Counted from the stretch's first letter, positions 1-9,842 are shown. The stretch is DNA of 64,000 nt from DYRB01 sp963802205 (GCA_963802205.1 CAWDHW010000007.1:1-64000), one strand, 5' to 3'. Numbers and translations are program-made. The notes: a model not told the origin generated them from the letters alone.

Positions 1-2
1 GG

Positions 3-800
3 CCCCAGGCCGCCGACGACCCATTGGTGCGGGAGCGCGCCACGACCGCCGGCACCTTCGATCCCGCCGAGATCCACCACGGCCAGGTCAGCGCGGACCT
101 GCCGCCGGTGTTCATCGCCTTCCTCCCCCTGCTGGTGGTGGTGGCGGTCAATCTCGCCATGTCCCTGTTGATCCTGCCCAACCTGGACCTGGGCTTCCTG
201 GCGGAGGACCGCTGGGGCCCCACCTCGCCGGCGGCGGTCAGCGGGATCTGGTCGGTGATCGCGGCACTCGCCGCCGCCATCCTGATCCTGATCGCCTTCA
301 ACCGGCAGCGGCTTCCCAGGCTCCGCGACAGCGTGGATGCGGGCCTGAACGCCTCGGTGCTGCCGGTGGTCAGCGTGGCGAGCCTGGTGGGCTTCGGCAG
401 CGTGGTGGCCGCCCTCCCCGCCTTCGAGATGGTGCGTGCCTGGGTGCTCGGGATCGAGGGCGGACCGCTGGTCTCGCTGGCGGTCTCCACCAATGTGCTC
501 GCGGCCCTCACTGGCTCGGCCTCCGGCGGCCTGACCATCGCGCTGGAGGCCCTGGGCAGCACCTACATGCAGCTTGCCGGCGAACTCGGCATAGACCCGG
601 CGCTCCTGCACCGGGTCGCTGTGATCGGGGCCGGTACCCTGGACAGCCTGCCGCATAATGGCGCTGTGGTCACGCTGCTGGCCGTCTGCGGCGCGACGCA
701 CAAGGAGAGTTATCTGGACATCGTGATGGTCGCCATTGTCGGCGCCATTGTTGCCCTGGCGGCGGTCATCGTCCTTGGTACCCTGTTCGGGTCTTTCTGA
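3..800 (+). CDS. GntP-family permease, C-terminal part (5' end outside window)
   Basis: This is the carboxyl half of a GntP-type proton symporter of the inner membrane, a family that imports gluconate and related organic acids. The frame is open from base 3 without a start, so the gene begins upstream of the window. At least five hydrophobic segments are visible. The C-terminal part contains 'LTGSASGGLTIAL' and 'GAGTLDSLPHNGAVVTLL', both typical of the family's second half. The substrate cannot be told from this fragment. It is followed after 46 bases by the phospholipase gene on the same strand. Confidence 0.8.
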   Translation, partial: PQAADDPLVRERATTAGTFDPAEIHHGQVSADLPPVFIAFLPLLVVVAVNLAMSLLILPNLDLGFLAEDRWGPTSPAAVSGIWSVIAALAAAILILIAFNRQRLPRLRDSVDAGLNASVLPVVSVASLVGFGSVVAALPAFEMVRAWVLGIEGGPLVSLAVSTNVLAALTGSASGGLTIALEALGSTYMQLAGELGIDPALLHRVAVIGAGTLDSLPHNGAVVTLLAVCGATHKESYLDIVMVAIVGAIVALAAVIVLGTLFGSF

Positions 801-846
801 TATGAAGGCCGCACGTAGCACGTTAGCAGATTGAGGCAATCCACAC

Positions 847-1947
847 ATGACGCACCTTTGGTATCCACCGCGCCCGGCCACATGCCTCGCGGCCCTTCTG
901 GGGATCGCCTCGGCGATCCTGGCGCCGGCCCTGGCGCAGGCGGCAGCGCCCCGTATCACGGACTGCGCGACCATCGCCGCCGACCCTGACAGGCTCGCCT
1001 GTTACGACCGTGCCGCCGGCCGGGTCGCCCGCGTCCCAGCGACATCCGGGGCCGACCCAGTGCGCAGCGCCCAGGCGGCGCCCATGAAGGCCCCGACGGC
1101 ACCAGCGGCCAAGCCCGAGACATCCGGCTCATCGACTGTCCTGGACCCAGCCCCGATGTCCATGATCGATGCCGCCTGGGGCTTCTCCCCCGACTCCGAG
1201 CGGTACGCGCTGAGTCTCTATCGCCCCAACTACCTGAAGCTCGCCCGTTACTCCAGCCGACCCAACGAGGCACCCTTCGACACCCTGTTCGACGCCCAGG
1301 ACAACCCGGAGGCCGAGATGGACCCCACCGAGGCCGAGTTCCAGATCAGCTTCAAGGCCCGCCTGTGGACAACGGATAACCGCCGCTTCGGGGTCTGGGG
1401 CGCCTATACCCAGACCAGTCAATGGCAGATCTACAACGAAGATCTGTCGCGTCCCTTCCGGGAGACCAACTACCAGCCGGAGCTGTTCGTCAGCTACAGG
1501 CCGGACATCTCATTCGCGGGCCTGAACTGGCGGCTGTTCAACTTTGGATACAACCATCAGTCCAACGGCCGCTCCGACCCCATCTCCCGGAGCTGGGATC
1601 GCCTGATCGCAGAGTTTGGGCTGGAGCGGGGGGACTTCGCGCTCCTGATCCGCCCCTGGGTCGTCATCGATGAGGGCGACGACGACAACCCGGACATCAC
1701 CGACTATTACGGCTACGGCGACATCAGGGCCATCTACAAGTGGCGGGGGAACAGCTTCTCACTCATGGGCCGCGGCAACATCGAAACCAAGAAGGGCGCT
1801 GCCCAGTTCTCCTGGACCTCGCCGCCCCTCCTCGGCCCCTTGCGCGGCTATGTTCAGGCCTTCACCGGCTACGGGGAGAACATGATCGACTACAACTGGA
1901 AGCAGAATTCCATCGGTATCGGCGTCACCCTGAACGACTTCCTCTAA
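847..1947 (+). CDS. pldA: Outer-membrane phospholipase A (PldA/OMPLA)
   Basis: A calcium-dependent phospholipase of the outer membrane that hydrolyses phospholipids which have reached the outer leaflet. A signal peptide (hydrophobic, ending near 'ALAQAAA') is followed by a linker of about 80 residues and a 12-strand-type barrel. The active-site segment 'GYNHQSNGRSDP' carries the family's catalytic His and Ser. The third catalytic residue, Asn156 in E. coli 'SRSWNRL', reads Asp here ('SRSWDRL'). Conserved blocks 'DDNPDITDYYGYGD' and 'GYGENMIDYNW' follow, ending in 'LNDFL'. The total of 366 aa is longer than E. coli PldA because of the N-terminal linker. The frame is intact. Confidence 0.93.
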   Translation: MTHLWYPPRPATCLAALLGIASAILAPALAQAAAPRITDCATIAADPDRLACYDRAAGRVARVPATSGADPVRSAQAAPMKAPTAPAAKPETSGSSTVLDPAPMSMIDAAWGFSPDSERYALSLYRPNYLKLARYSSRPNEAPFDTLFDAQDNPEAEMDPTEAEFQISFKARLWTTDNRRFGVWGAYTQTSQWQIYNEDLSRPFRETNYQPELFVSYRPDISFAGLNWRLFNFGYNHQSNGRSDPISRSWDRLIAEFGLERGDFALLIRPWVVIDEGDDDNPDITDYYGYGDIRAIYKWRGNSFSLMGRGNIETKKGAAQFSWTSPPLLGPLRGYVQAFTGYGENMIDYNWKQNSIGIGVTLNDFL

Positions 1948-2010
1948 CGGCCATGAATCCTTCAAACCTGTCCGGATCGACACAACCTTTGACCTGCGGC
2001 GGGGTCTCCG

Positions 2011-2565
2011 ATGGTTGGCCCCGATAGGGTTCAGGGTCAGACCGACGGGAGGCGAGTCGCCCGTTCCGGGCTTGCACGGTGGGTGGGCTTCTTCAGCTTC
2101 TGGCTGTTGCTCGCGAACCTCGGTGCCCTCAGAGAGAGTGGCGCGGAGATTGGCGCCGAACTGGTCTTAGGCCTGCTGGCCGCCACTGCGGCCACCTGGA
2201 CCAGCCTGCGACTGCTGCCGCCGGGCCCGGGGCGGGTCCGCTACGGCGCCCTGGTCCGACTCGCCTGGCATTTCCTCTGGCAATCCGTCGTCGCCGGGAT
2301 CGGAGTGGCGCGACTGGCCTTTGCCCCGCGGATCTCGCTGCAACCCGGCTATCTGAGCTATCCGCTGCGCATCCCGCCGGGGCCTGGACGAGCCCTGTTC
2401 GGTGCCCTCACCAGCCTTGTACCGGGGACCCTGCCGGTGGGCGCCGACCCGGGGGACACCCTGGTCTATCACTGCCTCGACCTGAGCCAGCCGGTGGCAG
2501 AGGGGCTCGCGGCAGACGAGGCGTTGCTGATCCAGGTGCGGGGCGGGAGTGACGCGGATGACTGA
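2011..2565 (+). CDS. mnhE: Mrp/Mnh antiporter subunit E
   Basis: A small membrane subunit of the Mrp-type monovalent cation/proton antiporter. Hydrophobic helices fill the first 110 residues ('FFSFWLLLANLGAL', 'LVLGLLAATAATW'), followed by the MnhE core with 'LTSLVPGTLPV' and 'LVYHCLDLS', as expected for the family (usually 160-180 aa; 184 here). It is the first gene of a tight operon: its stop overlaps the start of subunit F. The first roughly 20 residues are polar and a start further in is possible. Confidence 0.9.
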   Translation: MVGPDRVQGQTDGRRVARSGLARWVGFFSFWLLLANLGALRESGAEIGAELVLGLLAATAATWTSLRLLPPGPGRVRYGALVRLAWHFLWQSVVAGIGVARLAFAPRISLQPGYLSYPLRIPPGPGRALFGALTSLVPGTLPVGADPGDTLVYHCLDLSQPVAEGLAADEALLIQVRGGSDADD

Positions 2566-2872
2566 CTTCCTGCTTGCCGCTGCGCTCTTCGTGCTCGGCA
2601 CCGTTGCCCTGGGCCTGATCCGCGTCTTGCGCGGCCCGGACGATACGGATCGCATGCTGGCGGCGCAGTTGCTCGGCACCGGCGGGGTCGCCGCCCTCCT
2701 GCTGCTCGGCGTGGCCACCGGGGTCAATGCGGTTGGGGACCTGGCCCTGCTGCTGGCCCTGCTCGCCGCCTTCGCCTCGGTGGCCTTCGTGACCGGCGTC
2801 AGACGCCCGGGTCCGGCGGCACCGACCCGGGGCATGGCCCCGGACAGCCCGGAGGCACAGGACCAGGCATGA
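2558..2872 (+). CDS. mnhF: Mrp/Mnh antiporter subunit F
   Basis: A 104-residue subunit with three predicted helices and the MnhF signature 'VLRGPDDTDRMLA' after the first helix. It belongs to the multi-subunit cation/proton antiporter of the inner membrane. I chose the start at 2558 because 'MTDFLLAAALFVLG' begins directly with the first helix and overlaps the end of subunit E by 8 bases. The stop overlaps the start of subunit G as ATGA, indicating translational coupling. The frame is intact. Confidence 0.9.
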   Translation: MTDFLLAAALFVLGTVALGLIRVLRGPDDTDRMLAAQLLGTGGVAALLLLGVATGVNAVGDLALLLALLAAFASVAFVTGVRRPGPAAPTRGMAPDSPEAQDQA

Positions 2873-3197
2873 CCCTGGCACTGACCCTCTTCACGGTCAT
2901 CTGCGTCTCCCTCGGGGCCATCTTCTTCCTGGCGGGGACCCTGGGACTGCTGCGCTTCCCCGACACCCTGACCCGGCTGCACGCCCTGACCAAGGCGGAT
3001 AACCTGGGGCTGGGTCTGGTGGTGCTCGGTCTCCTGCCCCAGGTGGCCTGGCCCCTGGGTGCCCTCAAGCTCATCGCCGTCTGGCTGCTCGCCCTCCTTG
3101 CGGGGGCCACGGTGGGACAACTCCTGGGCGCCGCCGTGGGGCCCCGGCCGGGCACCGCAGGCGCCCGCACCACCGCCGCAGAGGGCCGGCCCCATGA
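2869..3197 (+). CDS. mnhG: Mrp/Mnh antiporter subunit G (frame break near C-terminus)
   Basis: Subunit G of the cation/proton antiporter, with three helices and the family motif 'LGLLRFPDTLTRLHALTKAD' at residues about 25-45. In the present frame the reading runs past the expected end into the next gene. The next gene's ATG at 3194 is part of an ATGA, whose TGA at 3195-3197 would be the natural stop if one base were gained or lost between about 3130 and 3190, a GC-rich stretch. I therefore place the end at 3197. The 109-residue length then fits the family. Confidence 0.82.
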
Positions 3198-4155
3198 GCC
3201 TCGCCCTGGCCGTCGATGCCTTCCTCGCCCTGCTCATCCTGGGCCTGGCCGTCTGGACCATCGCCGTGTCCAACGCCTATGGCGCGGTCGTCGGCTTCGT
3301 GGCCTATGGGCTCCTGCTGGCCCTGGTCTGGGTGCGCCTGGGCTCGGTGGACGTTGCCATGACCGAGGCGGCCCTGGGCAGCGGGCTCACCGGGCTTTTG
3401 CTGCTCGGGGCGGCGGCGCGCCTGGCCCCCTATGAGGCCGCCGAACGCCGGGCCCGGCCCGGCCCCGGGCTGCGCCTGGCGGTCGGGTCCCTGTGCGCGG
3501 CGGTGACCGTAGGGCTGGCCGCCGTGGTCCTGCTGCTGCCGGAGCCCGCCCCTTCCCTGGCCCAAGCGGTCGCCGAGCACCTGCCGGACACCGGGGTGCA
3601 AGAACCCGATCACCGGGGTCCTGCTGGCCTATCGCGCCGTCGACACCCTGCTGGAGACCGTGGTCCTGGTGCCGGCCCTGGTCGGGGTCTGGTCCCTGGC
3701 GCTGGACCCGGCCTGGGGCGGGCGCCCTGGGTCCTCGACGCCCTGCGGACCCGGACGGCGCCCTGACCCTGATGGCCCAGGGTCCTGCCGCCCTTCGGCA
3801 TCCTGGTGGGCGATCCATCTGCTCTGGGTCGGGGCCGACGAGCCCGGCGGCAAGTTCCAGGGCGCCGCCGTCCTGGCCGCCATGTGGGTCCTGGTCCTGG
3901 TGGCCGGGCTGCGGCGACGCCGGCCATCCCAGGCCGTCCGGCCCTGCGCCTGGCTCTGGTCCTCGGGTCCCTGGTCTTCATCGCGATCGGCGCTGTCGGG
4001 GCTCTGGCTCGCAGGGGCCTTCCTGGCCTACCCGGCAGGGCTGGGCCAAGCCGCTGATCCTGGCCATCGAGTTCGCCCTGACCCCCTCGATCGCCCTGGT
4101 CCTGGGGCTGCTGCTCGCTGGGTCCGGCGGTGATGGACCGGGGCCAGGGTCATGA
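3194..4155 (+). CDS. Mrp antiporter DUF4040/MbhD + MnhB subunit (several frame breaks)
   Basis: Two joined antiporter modules. Residues 1 to about 90 ('VWTIAVSNAYGAVVGFVAYG', 'RLGSVDVAMTEAALGSG') match the MbhD/DUF4040 domain that replaces part of MrpA in many Mrp complexes. It is followed by an MnhB-like part recognised by 'NPITGVLLAYRAVDTLLE' and 'HLLWVGADEPGGKFQGAA'. The frame breaks near 3603 (an extra base in 'gtgcaagaaccc' shifts into the NPITG frame), around 3720-3790, near 3920 and near 4045. The TGA at 4153-4155 overlaps the ATG of mnhC as ATGA. Conservation on both sides of each break argues for a functional gene carrying sequence errors, but pseudogene status cannot be excluded. 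Confidence 0.75.
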
Positions 4156-4507
4156 GCGGCACGACCCTCTTCGGACTCTGTGGCGCCGCCCTGGTGGGGC
4201 TCGGCCTCTACGGGCTGATCTGCCAGCCGGGTGCCCTGCGCAAGATCCTCGCCTTCAACCTGATGGGTAGCGGTGTCTTCCTGCTCTTCGGGGTCATAGC
4301 ACGGCGCGGCGGCGGCGTCCTGGCGGCGGCCGGGACCGGACTGGACAGCGACCCGGTGCCCCAGGCCCTGGTCATCACCGGGCTGGTGGTCGCCTTCGCC
4401 GCGACGGCCATCGCCGTGGCCCTACTGCGGCGCCTCGCCGAGGCGAGCGGGCGCAGCACCCTGGATGAGGAGGGCCGACGCCACGAAGCGCCGAGGGGGA
4501 GCCCTGA
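4152..4507 (+). CDS. mnhC: Mrp/Mnh antiporter subunit C (NuoK-like)
   Basis: A NuoK-related three-helix subunit of the antiporter. Visible signatures are 'LYGLICQPGALRKILAFNLMGSGVFLLF' (given here as a region: residues about 19-46) and 'DPVPQALVITGLVVAFAATA', the hallmark of MnhC/NuoK proteins. In the printed frame the protein runs on to 4583, but the normal end is probably the TGA at 4505-4507, which overlaps the mnhD ATG as TGATG. Reaching it requires one more G in the G-run at about 4497. Spacing and overlap match the rest of this operon. Confidence 0.83.
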
Positions 4508-6288
4508 TGGCGGACCGTCGCAACTCGCTCTGGCTCGCGGATCTGCTGGGCCTGGGCGGGACCCTCCTGGTCGCTCCCCCTGATGCTGCCGGTCCTGGGC
4601 CTGCTGCTGGCCCTGGCCCTGGGCGGGCGCCAGGCCTGGGCGCCTCGCCCTGGCCCTGATGGTCGGCGGGGCTCGCCGCCGCCCTGGCCATCGCCGCCGC
4701 CGTTCTCCAGGGTGGCGAGCTCCGCTGCTACTACAGGCCTGGGGGATTGGGCCCCGCCCCTGGGGGTGACCCTGAAGGCGGACGGGCTCTCCGCCGTCCT
4801 GCTGGTCTCAGCGCGCCTGGTCCTGCTGGCCGTGGGGCTCCATGCCCAGCGGGACTTCCAGGTCCCGGCCGGGAGCCCCGAGACCCGCACGTCCCTGACC
4901 TTCTGGATGCTGCTGTTCGGGGTCTGGGCCGGGCTCAACATCGTCGTCCTGGCCCAGGACCTCTTCACCCTGTTCGTCGCCCTGGAGCTCCTGACCTTCT
5001 CCGCCGTGCCCCTGGTCTCCCTGGACGGGCGCGCCGAGACCCTCGCGGCGGCCCTGCGCTACCTGCTCTTCGCCCTGCTGGGCTCGGTCCTGTACCTGCT
5101 CGGCGCCGTGCTCTTCTACGGTACCTAGGTACCCTGGACATCCCCTTGCTGGCAGGGCGGAGTTGGCTCCGCCGACGCCGTTGCCTCCCGCCGTCGCGGT
5201 CGCCACGCCCTGATGACCGCGGGTCTGATGGCCAAGACGGCCCTATTCCCCCTGCACCTGTGGCTGCCGCCGGCCCATGCCGGGGCCCCGCCCCGGCCAG
5301 CGCCGTGCTCTCGGCCCTGGTGGTCAAGGGGTCCTTCTTCCTGGTGCTGCGCCTCTGGTTCGACGTGGCACGCCGGGCCTGCCGGGGCTGCCGGCGGCCT
5401 CAGGTCCTCGGGGTGCTCGGGGCCTGCGGCCATCCTCCTCGGCAACCTGGTCGCCCTGGGTCAGGTGCGGCTCAAGCTACTGGTGGCCTACTCCACCGTC
5501 GCCCAGATCGGCTATCTGTTCCTGATCTTCCCCCTGGCGACGGGCGTAGGCTCGGGCCGACCTGGGCCCTCACCGCCGGGCACCCTCCAGGTCGTCTCCC
5601 ACGCCTTTGCCAAGGCGGCCATGTTCCTGGCCGCGGGGATCATCGCCTACGCCCTGGGTCACGACCGGGTCCGCGACCTGGGGGGTATCGCCCGGGCCCT
5701 GCCCGTCACGGTGCTGGGCTTCGCCCTCGCCGGGCTGTCCCTGGTGGGGCTCCAGCCCAGCGGTGGCTATCTGGTGAAGTCCCTGCTCCAGCGGCGGCTG
5801 AGGCCGACGGGACAGGGTGCCTGGTCCCTGGTGCCCCTGGCCGGGGGGCTCCTGACCGCCGCCTACCTGGTGCGGGTCCTGGCCAGTGCCTTGAGCGGCC
5901 CCAGGCCCAGCCTGGTCCAAGGCCCCAGCCGGTCCCAGGAGTGGCTGGTCCTCGCCTTGGCCCTCGCCTCGCTCCTCCTGGGGCTCTTGCCGCCCGAGAC
6001 CTTCGGGCTCATCGGGGTCGGCCGACGGCTGGCGTGGACACGGGGGGCCTAGTCGCCGGGGCCCTGGCCTCGGCCTGGAGCTGGGACAGCCTGTCGGGGT
6101 CCCTTGGACCCGTCCTGGGGGTCGTCGCCCTGGTACTGGCCCTGAAACGTTGGGGCCAGATCCTGCCGGCCGCGGCGAACCAGGTCTTCGGCCGCACGGA
6201 TGCCGCCCTACGCCAATGGGCCATCGCCGGTCTGTCCCTTTTGGCCCTGACCCTCGTCCTGGCCGGGCTCATGCTGGCTGGGGCTTGA
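4507..6288 (+). CDS. mnhD: Mrp/Mnh antiporter subunit D, proton-conducting (many frame breaks)
   Basis: The large NuoL/M/N-type subunit that carries protons across the membrane. Conserved pieces appear in order in different frames: 'LFTLFVALELLTFSAVPLV' (the Glu of helix 5), 'MTAGLMAKTALFPLHLWLPP' (the helix-7 Lys), 'VAYSTVAQIGYLFLIFPLA', 'VVSHAFAKAAMFLAAGII' and a C-terminal helix ending 'VLAGLMLAGA' at 6288. At least five frame changes lie between about 4570 and 6050 (near 4575, 4650, 5125, 5290, 5400 and 6045). The order and spacing of motifs are normal for a protein of about 590 residues, so sequence error is the likeliest cause. No separate mnhA is present. Confidence 0.78.
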
Positions 6289-6294
6289 TGCCGC

Positions 6295-6496
6295 GGGACG
6301 CCGCCAGCATCAAGGACGATGTTCGCGAGGTGAAACATCGCCCTGACCGGCTTGGAGGGCGCAGTCGCACGTCTGAAGCGAGATTAGGCGGCGAGCTACG
6401 CATACGGCAGACCAATACGCTCGCTATGACCGCTCGGCGGAGCAATTGGAGCGTGTCGAACATCGCGGTGGCCTGTGGGATAGCGATAGCGGATAA
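6295..6496 (+). pseudogene. Remnant of a small coiled-coil protein
   Basis: Three short reading-frame pieces follow one another in different frames: 'SIKDDVREVKHR', then 'LTGLEGAVARLKRD' and a stop, then 'QYARYDRSAEQLERVEHR' ending 'LWDSDSG' and a stop. Read together they resemble one heptad-rich helix-forming small protein broken by at least two indels and a stop. There is no convincing start. The reading depends on joining frames by eye, so confidence is moderate. It lies directly behind mnhD. Confidence 0.45.
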
Positions 6497-6649
6497 CCCA
6501 CCCCCTCAGCGAAGAAAATGGGGAATCCTTTGGCCGCCCCTGATCGCACGCTCGAAGAATTAAACGTGCCCTGCTCCGTATATTTCTAATTAAGCGTGAT
6601 CTGTATGAGATATTCCAGATAAACCTGACAGAATTCGCAAGAATTCGAT

Positions 6650-6733
6650 GTAGGTTGGGCTGAGGAACGAAGCCCAACGCGGCGAGCCACGGAACCCGCG
6701 CAATGTTGGGCCTCCTTCGTCGGCCCAACCTAC
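6650..6733. repeat. Palindromic intergenic repeat (GTAGGTTGGGC type)
   Basis: An imperfect inverted repeat with 11-base perfect outer arms: 'gtaggttgggc' at 6650-6660 and its complement at 6723-6733. Just inside the arms, 'tgaggaacgaagcccaac' also pairs largely with the opposite side. Elements with this outer sequence are common dispersed extragenic palindromes in gammaproteobacteria. It lies between the mnhD/remnant segment and the arginine antiporter gene. The rest of 6497-6963 holds no gene I can support. Confidence 0.75.
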
Positions 6734-6963
6734 CTTGCTATATGTTCCCAGTCTCCGGATCTTCGTAACCAGGAAAACCGCAATCTGCGGCAAGTCGAAT
6801 GCCTGTCATTTGACATCCGGGATCTCACTGCCTATTGTTGCGCCGCCTCAGCCCCCTTCGGTCCTCCTGCGCATCCTTCTGTCTACCGGCGCACCCCCTA
6901 TTTCCCCGTTGTGACCCGCCACTCTGGCAAGACCCCGTCATCGTTGCACACAGGAATCTCGGT

Positions 6964-8389
6964 ATGGCATCGGAACAAAAGTTCTCACGTCTGACCCTCA
7001 CGGCCATGGTCGTCGGGTCCATGGTGGGCGCGGGGATCTTCTCGCTCCCGGCCCGCTTCGGCACCGCCACCGGACCCTTCGGCGCCATCGTCGCCTGGCT
7101 CATCGCCGGCGGCGGCATGTTGATGCTGGCCTTCGTGTTCCAATCGCTTGCCGTACGCAAGCCGGACCTGGATGCCGGCATCTATGCCTATCCCAAGGCC
7201 GGGTTCGGCAACTATCTCGGCTTCGCCGCCGCCTTCGGCTTCTGGGCCGGGACCTGTCTGGGCAACACCACGTATTTCATCCTCATCGGCTCCACCGTCG
7301 GCAAGCTCCTGCCTGCCTTCGGCGAGGGCAATACCCTGACCTCGGTGGCGGTCTCCTCCGTCATCCTCTGGGCGGTCCACTTCATGGTCCTGCGGGGGAT
7401 CAAGGAGGCCGCCTTTATTAATACGGTGGTGACCGTCGCCAAGATCAGTTCCCATCGTCCTGTTCATCCTGGTCGCCGCCTTTGCGTTCAAGTACGACCT
7501 GTTCAGCGCCAGCTTCTGGGGCGGCGGGTCCTACGACGCCTCCCAGCTCTTCGACCAGGTCCGCGGGACCATGCTGGTGACGGTCTTCGTCTTCATCGGT
7601 ATCGAGGGTGCCAGCGTCTACTCCCGCTTCGCCAAGAAGCGCGAGGACGTGGGCTGGGCGACGGTGATGGGCTTCATCGGGGTGCTGGGGCTGCTGGTCC
7701 TGGTCACCCTGCTGCCCTACGGCATCATGGAGCGCGCCGAGCTGGCCGGGCTGCGTCAGCCCTCCATGGCCGGGGTGCTGGGGTCCGTGGTCGGGCCCTG
7801 GGGGACCTGGTTCGTCAGCATCGGCCTGATCGTCTCGGTGCTCGGGGCCTATCTCGCCTGGTCCCTGCTGGCCGCCGAGGTCCTGTTCTCCGCCGCCAAG
7901 AGCGAGCTGGTCCCGAAGGCCCTGGCCCGGGAGAACCAGAACCAGGTCCCGGTCGCGGCCCTGTGGCTGACCAACATCCTGGTCCAGATCTTCCTGATCC
8001 TGACCCTGTTCGCCCAGGAGGCCTTCAACCTGGCCCTGGACATGACCAGCGCCAAGACCCTGATCCCCTATGTCCTGGTGGCAGGCTATGCCCTCAAGCT
8101 GGCCCTGACCCGCGAGACCTACGGACCCGACTCCAAGGACCGTAACAAGGACCTGCTCTGGGCCGGCCTCGCCACCCTCTACACCATCTTCATGCTGGTG
8201 GCCGGCGGGCTGAAGTTCGTGTTGCTCTCCTTCATCATCTTCGCCCCCGGGACCCTGCTGTTCATCTTCGCCCGCCGCGAGCAGGGCCGGACCATCTTCA
8301 CCAGCGGCGAATTGGCCCTGTTCGTCGTCGTGCTCCTCGGCGCGGCCTACGGCGTCTATGCCCTCGCCACCGGCGCGATCACCATCTAA
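6964..8389 (+). CDS. arcD: Arginine/ornithine antiporter, APC family (one frame break)
   Basis: A twelve-helix amino acid antiporter that exchanges arginine for ornithine in the arginine deiminase pathway. 'MVVGSMVGAGIFSLPARFG' at the N-terminus is the APC-family substrate-binding helix. The downstream half contains 'VFVFIGIEGASVYSRFAKKR', 'YLAWSLLAAEVLFSAAKS' and the matching C-terminal helices. The frame changes near 7450 ('aagatcagttcccatc'), where one extra base moves 'AKI' out of phase with 'PIVLFILVAAFAF'. Total length about 475 aa is normal. I chose the start at 6964 ('MASEQKFSRLTL') rather than an upstream one. It is followed by the deiminase, which supports the substrate. Confidence 0.88.
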
Positions 8390-8442
8390 CGGTCGCAGCG
8401 CCCGCACCATCCTGACCATGAGAGGCGCGGACGCCGCGACCT

Positions 8443-8482
8443 TCTCCCTCACCCCGACCCTCTCCCAAAGCGAGAGGGAGAC
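8443..8482. repeat. Dispersed repeat with short CTCTC/GAGAG hairpin
   Basis: The run 'ctcaccccgaccctctccc' followed by 'aaagcgagagggag' forms a small hairpin between arcD and arcA. A related CT-rich hairpin lies behind arcA at about 9918-9955. Such 'ccctctccc...gagaggg' units are frequent dispersed repeats in proteobacterial genomes. Its position between two operon genes could affect message processing; that is inference. Confidence 0.5.
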
Positions 8483-8533
8483 TTGGAGCGCCTGCGGCGC
8501 GACTTTCAAGGTACTCACAGAGGACGATTTGCC

Positions 8534-9801
8534 ATGAGCAATGCAAGCAGCACTGCGCCGGTCTACGGCGTCCACTCCGAGGTCGGCACCTTGCGCAAGG
8601 TGATGGTCTGTGCCCCTGGACTGGGGCACACCCGGCTGACCCCGAGCAATAACGACGACCTGTTGTTCGACGATGTCCTGTGGGTCGAGATGGCCAAGCG
8701 GGACCATTTCGACTTCATGAACAAGATGCGCGACCGCGGGGTCGAGGTCGTGGAGATGCACAATCTCCTGGCCGAGACCGTGGCCGATCCCAGTTGCCAG
8801 GGCCTGGATACTGGACCGGAAGATCACCCCGAACAACGTCGGCCTTGGGCTCATGGAGGATACCCGCGCCTACCTGGAGAGCATCGACCCAAGGGCACTC
8901 GCGGAGTTCTTGATCGGCGGTCTCTCGGTCATCGACGTCCCGGAGGAGTACGCGACCTCGGACTATTTCTCCCTGGTCCGCGAGGCCCATGGGGTCACCG
9001 AATACCTGCTCCCGCCCCTGCCCAATACGCTCTATACGCGGGACACCACCTGCTGGATCTATGGCGGCGTGACCCTGAACCCGCTCTACTGGCCGGTGCG
9101 CCGGGAAGAGACCCTGCTCACCACGGCGATCTACAAGTTCCATCCGAGCTTCGCCAATGCCGGCATCAATGTCTGGTGGGGCAATCCGGACGAGAACTTC
9201 GGCCTGGCGACCATGGAGGGCGGCGATGTCATGCCCATCGGAAACGGGGTCGTGCTCATCGGTATGAGCGAGCGGACCTCGCGCCAGGGCATCAGCCCAG
9301 GCGGCGGCGGCCCTCTTCGCCAAGGGCGCCGCCGAGCGGGTCATCGTTGCGGCCATGCCCAAGCTGCGTGCGGCCATGCACCTGGATACGGTCTTCACCT
9401 TCGCCGACCGGGATCTGGTCACCCTGTATCCGCCGATCATGGACCGGGTGCATGCCATCTCCATCCGGCCGAGCGCCAGCCCGTCCGGCATCGAGGCGAC
9501 GCTGGAGAACGAGCCCTTCGTCGATGTGGTCGCCCACGCATTGAACCTCAAGAAGCTGCGCGTCATCGAGACCGGCGGCGATCACTATGCCGCCGAGCGC
9601 GGTCAGTGGGACAGCGGCAACAATCTGGTGGCGCTGTCCCCCGGCGTGGTGGTCGCCTATGACCGCAACACCTGGACCAATACGGAACTGCGCAAGGCCG
9701 GGGTGGAGGTCATCACCATCGTCGGCGCCGAGTTGGGCCGCGGGCGCGGCGGCGGTCACTGCATGACCTGTCCGCTGATTCGGGACGCCATCGACTTCTG
9801 A
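8534..9801 (+). CDS. arcA: Arginine deiminase (two frame breaks)
   Basis: Hydrolyses L-arginine to citrulline and ammonia in the cytoplasm, the first step of the arginine deiminase pathway. The N-terminus '[20 protein letters not shown]', '[15 protein letters not shown]', '[17 protein letters not shown]', '[20 protein letters not shown]', '[15 protein letters not shown]' (catalytic His) and the C-terminal '[13 protein letters not shown]' (nucleophilic Cys) are all present. The frame shifts twice: near 8794 (an extra t in 'cccagttgccagg') and near 9297 (an extra c in 'atcagcccaggcg'). Removing those bases restores one frame of about 422 codons. No arcB or arcC follows in this window. Confidence 0.92.
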
Positions 9802-9814
9802 TCCCCAGAGGGAT

Positions 9815-9842
9815 GCGTAACCCCGCACGAGCGGTGTTACGC
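9815..9842. terminator. Hairpin just after arcA
   Basis: Arms of 12 bases (gcgtaaccccgc / gcggtgttacgc, one mismatch) around a 4-base loop lie 13 bases after the arcA stop. The stem is strong, but no T-run follows, so intrinsic termination is plausible rather than certain. Confidence 0.5.

Noticed and set aside
3194..6288. Programmed frameshifting in the antiporter operon
   Set aside because: Too many breaks, no consistent slippery sequence, and single-base breaks also occur in unrelated genes.
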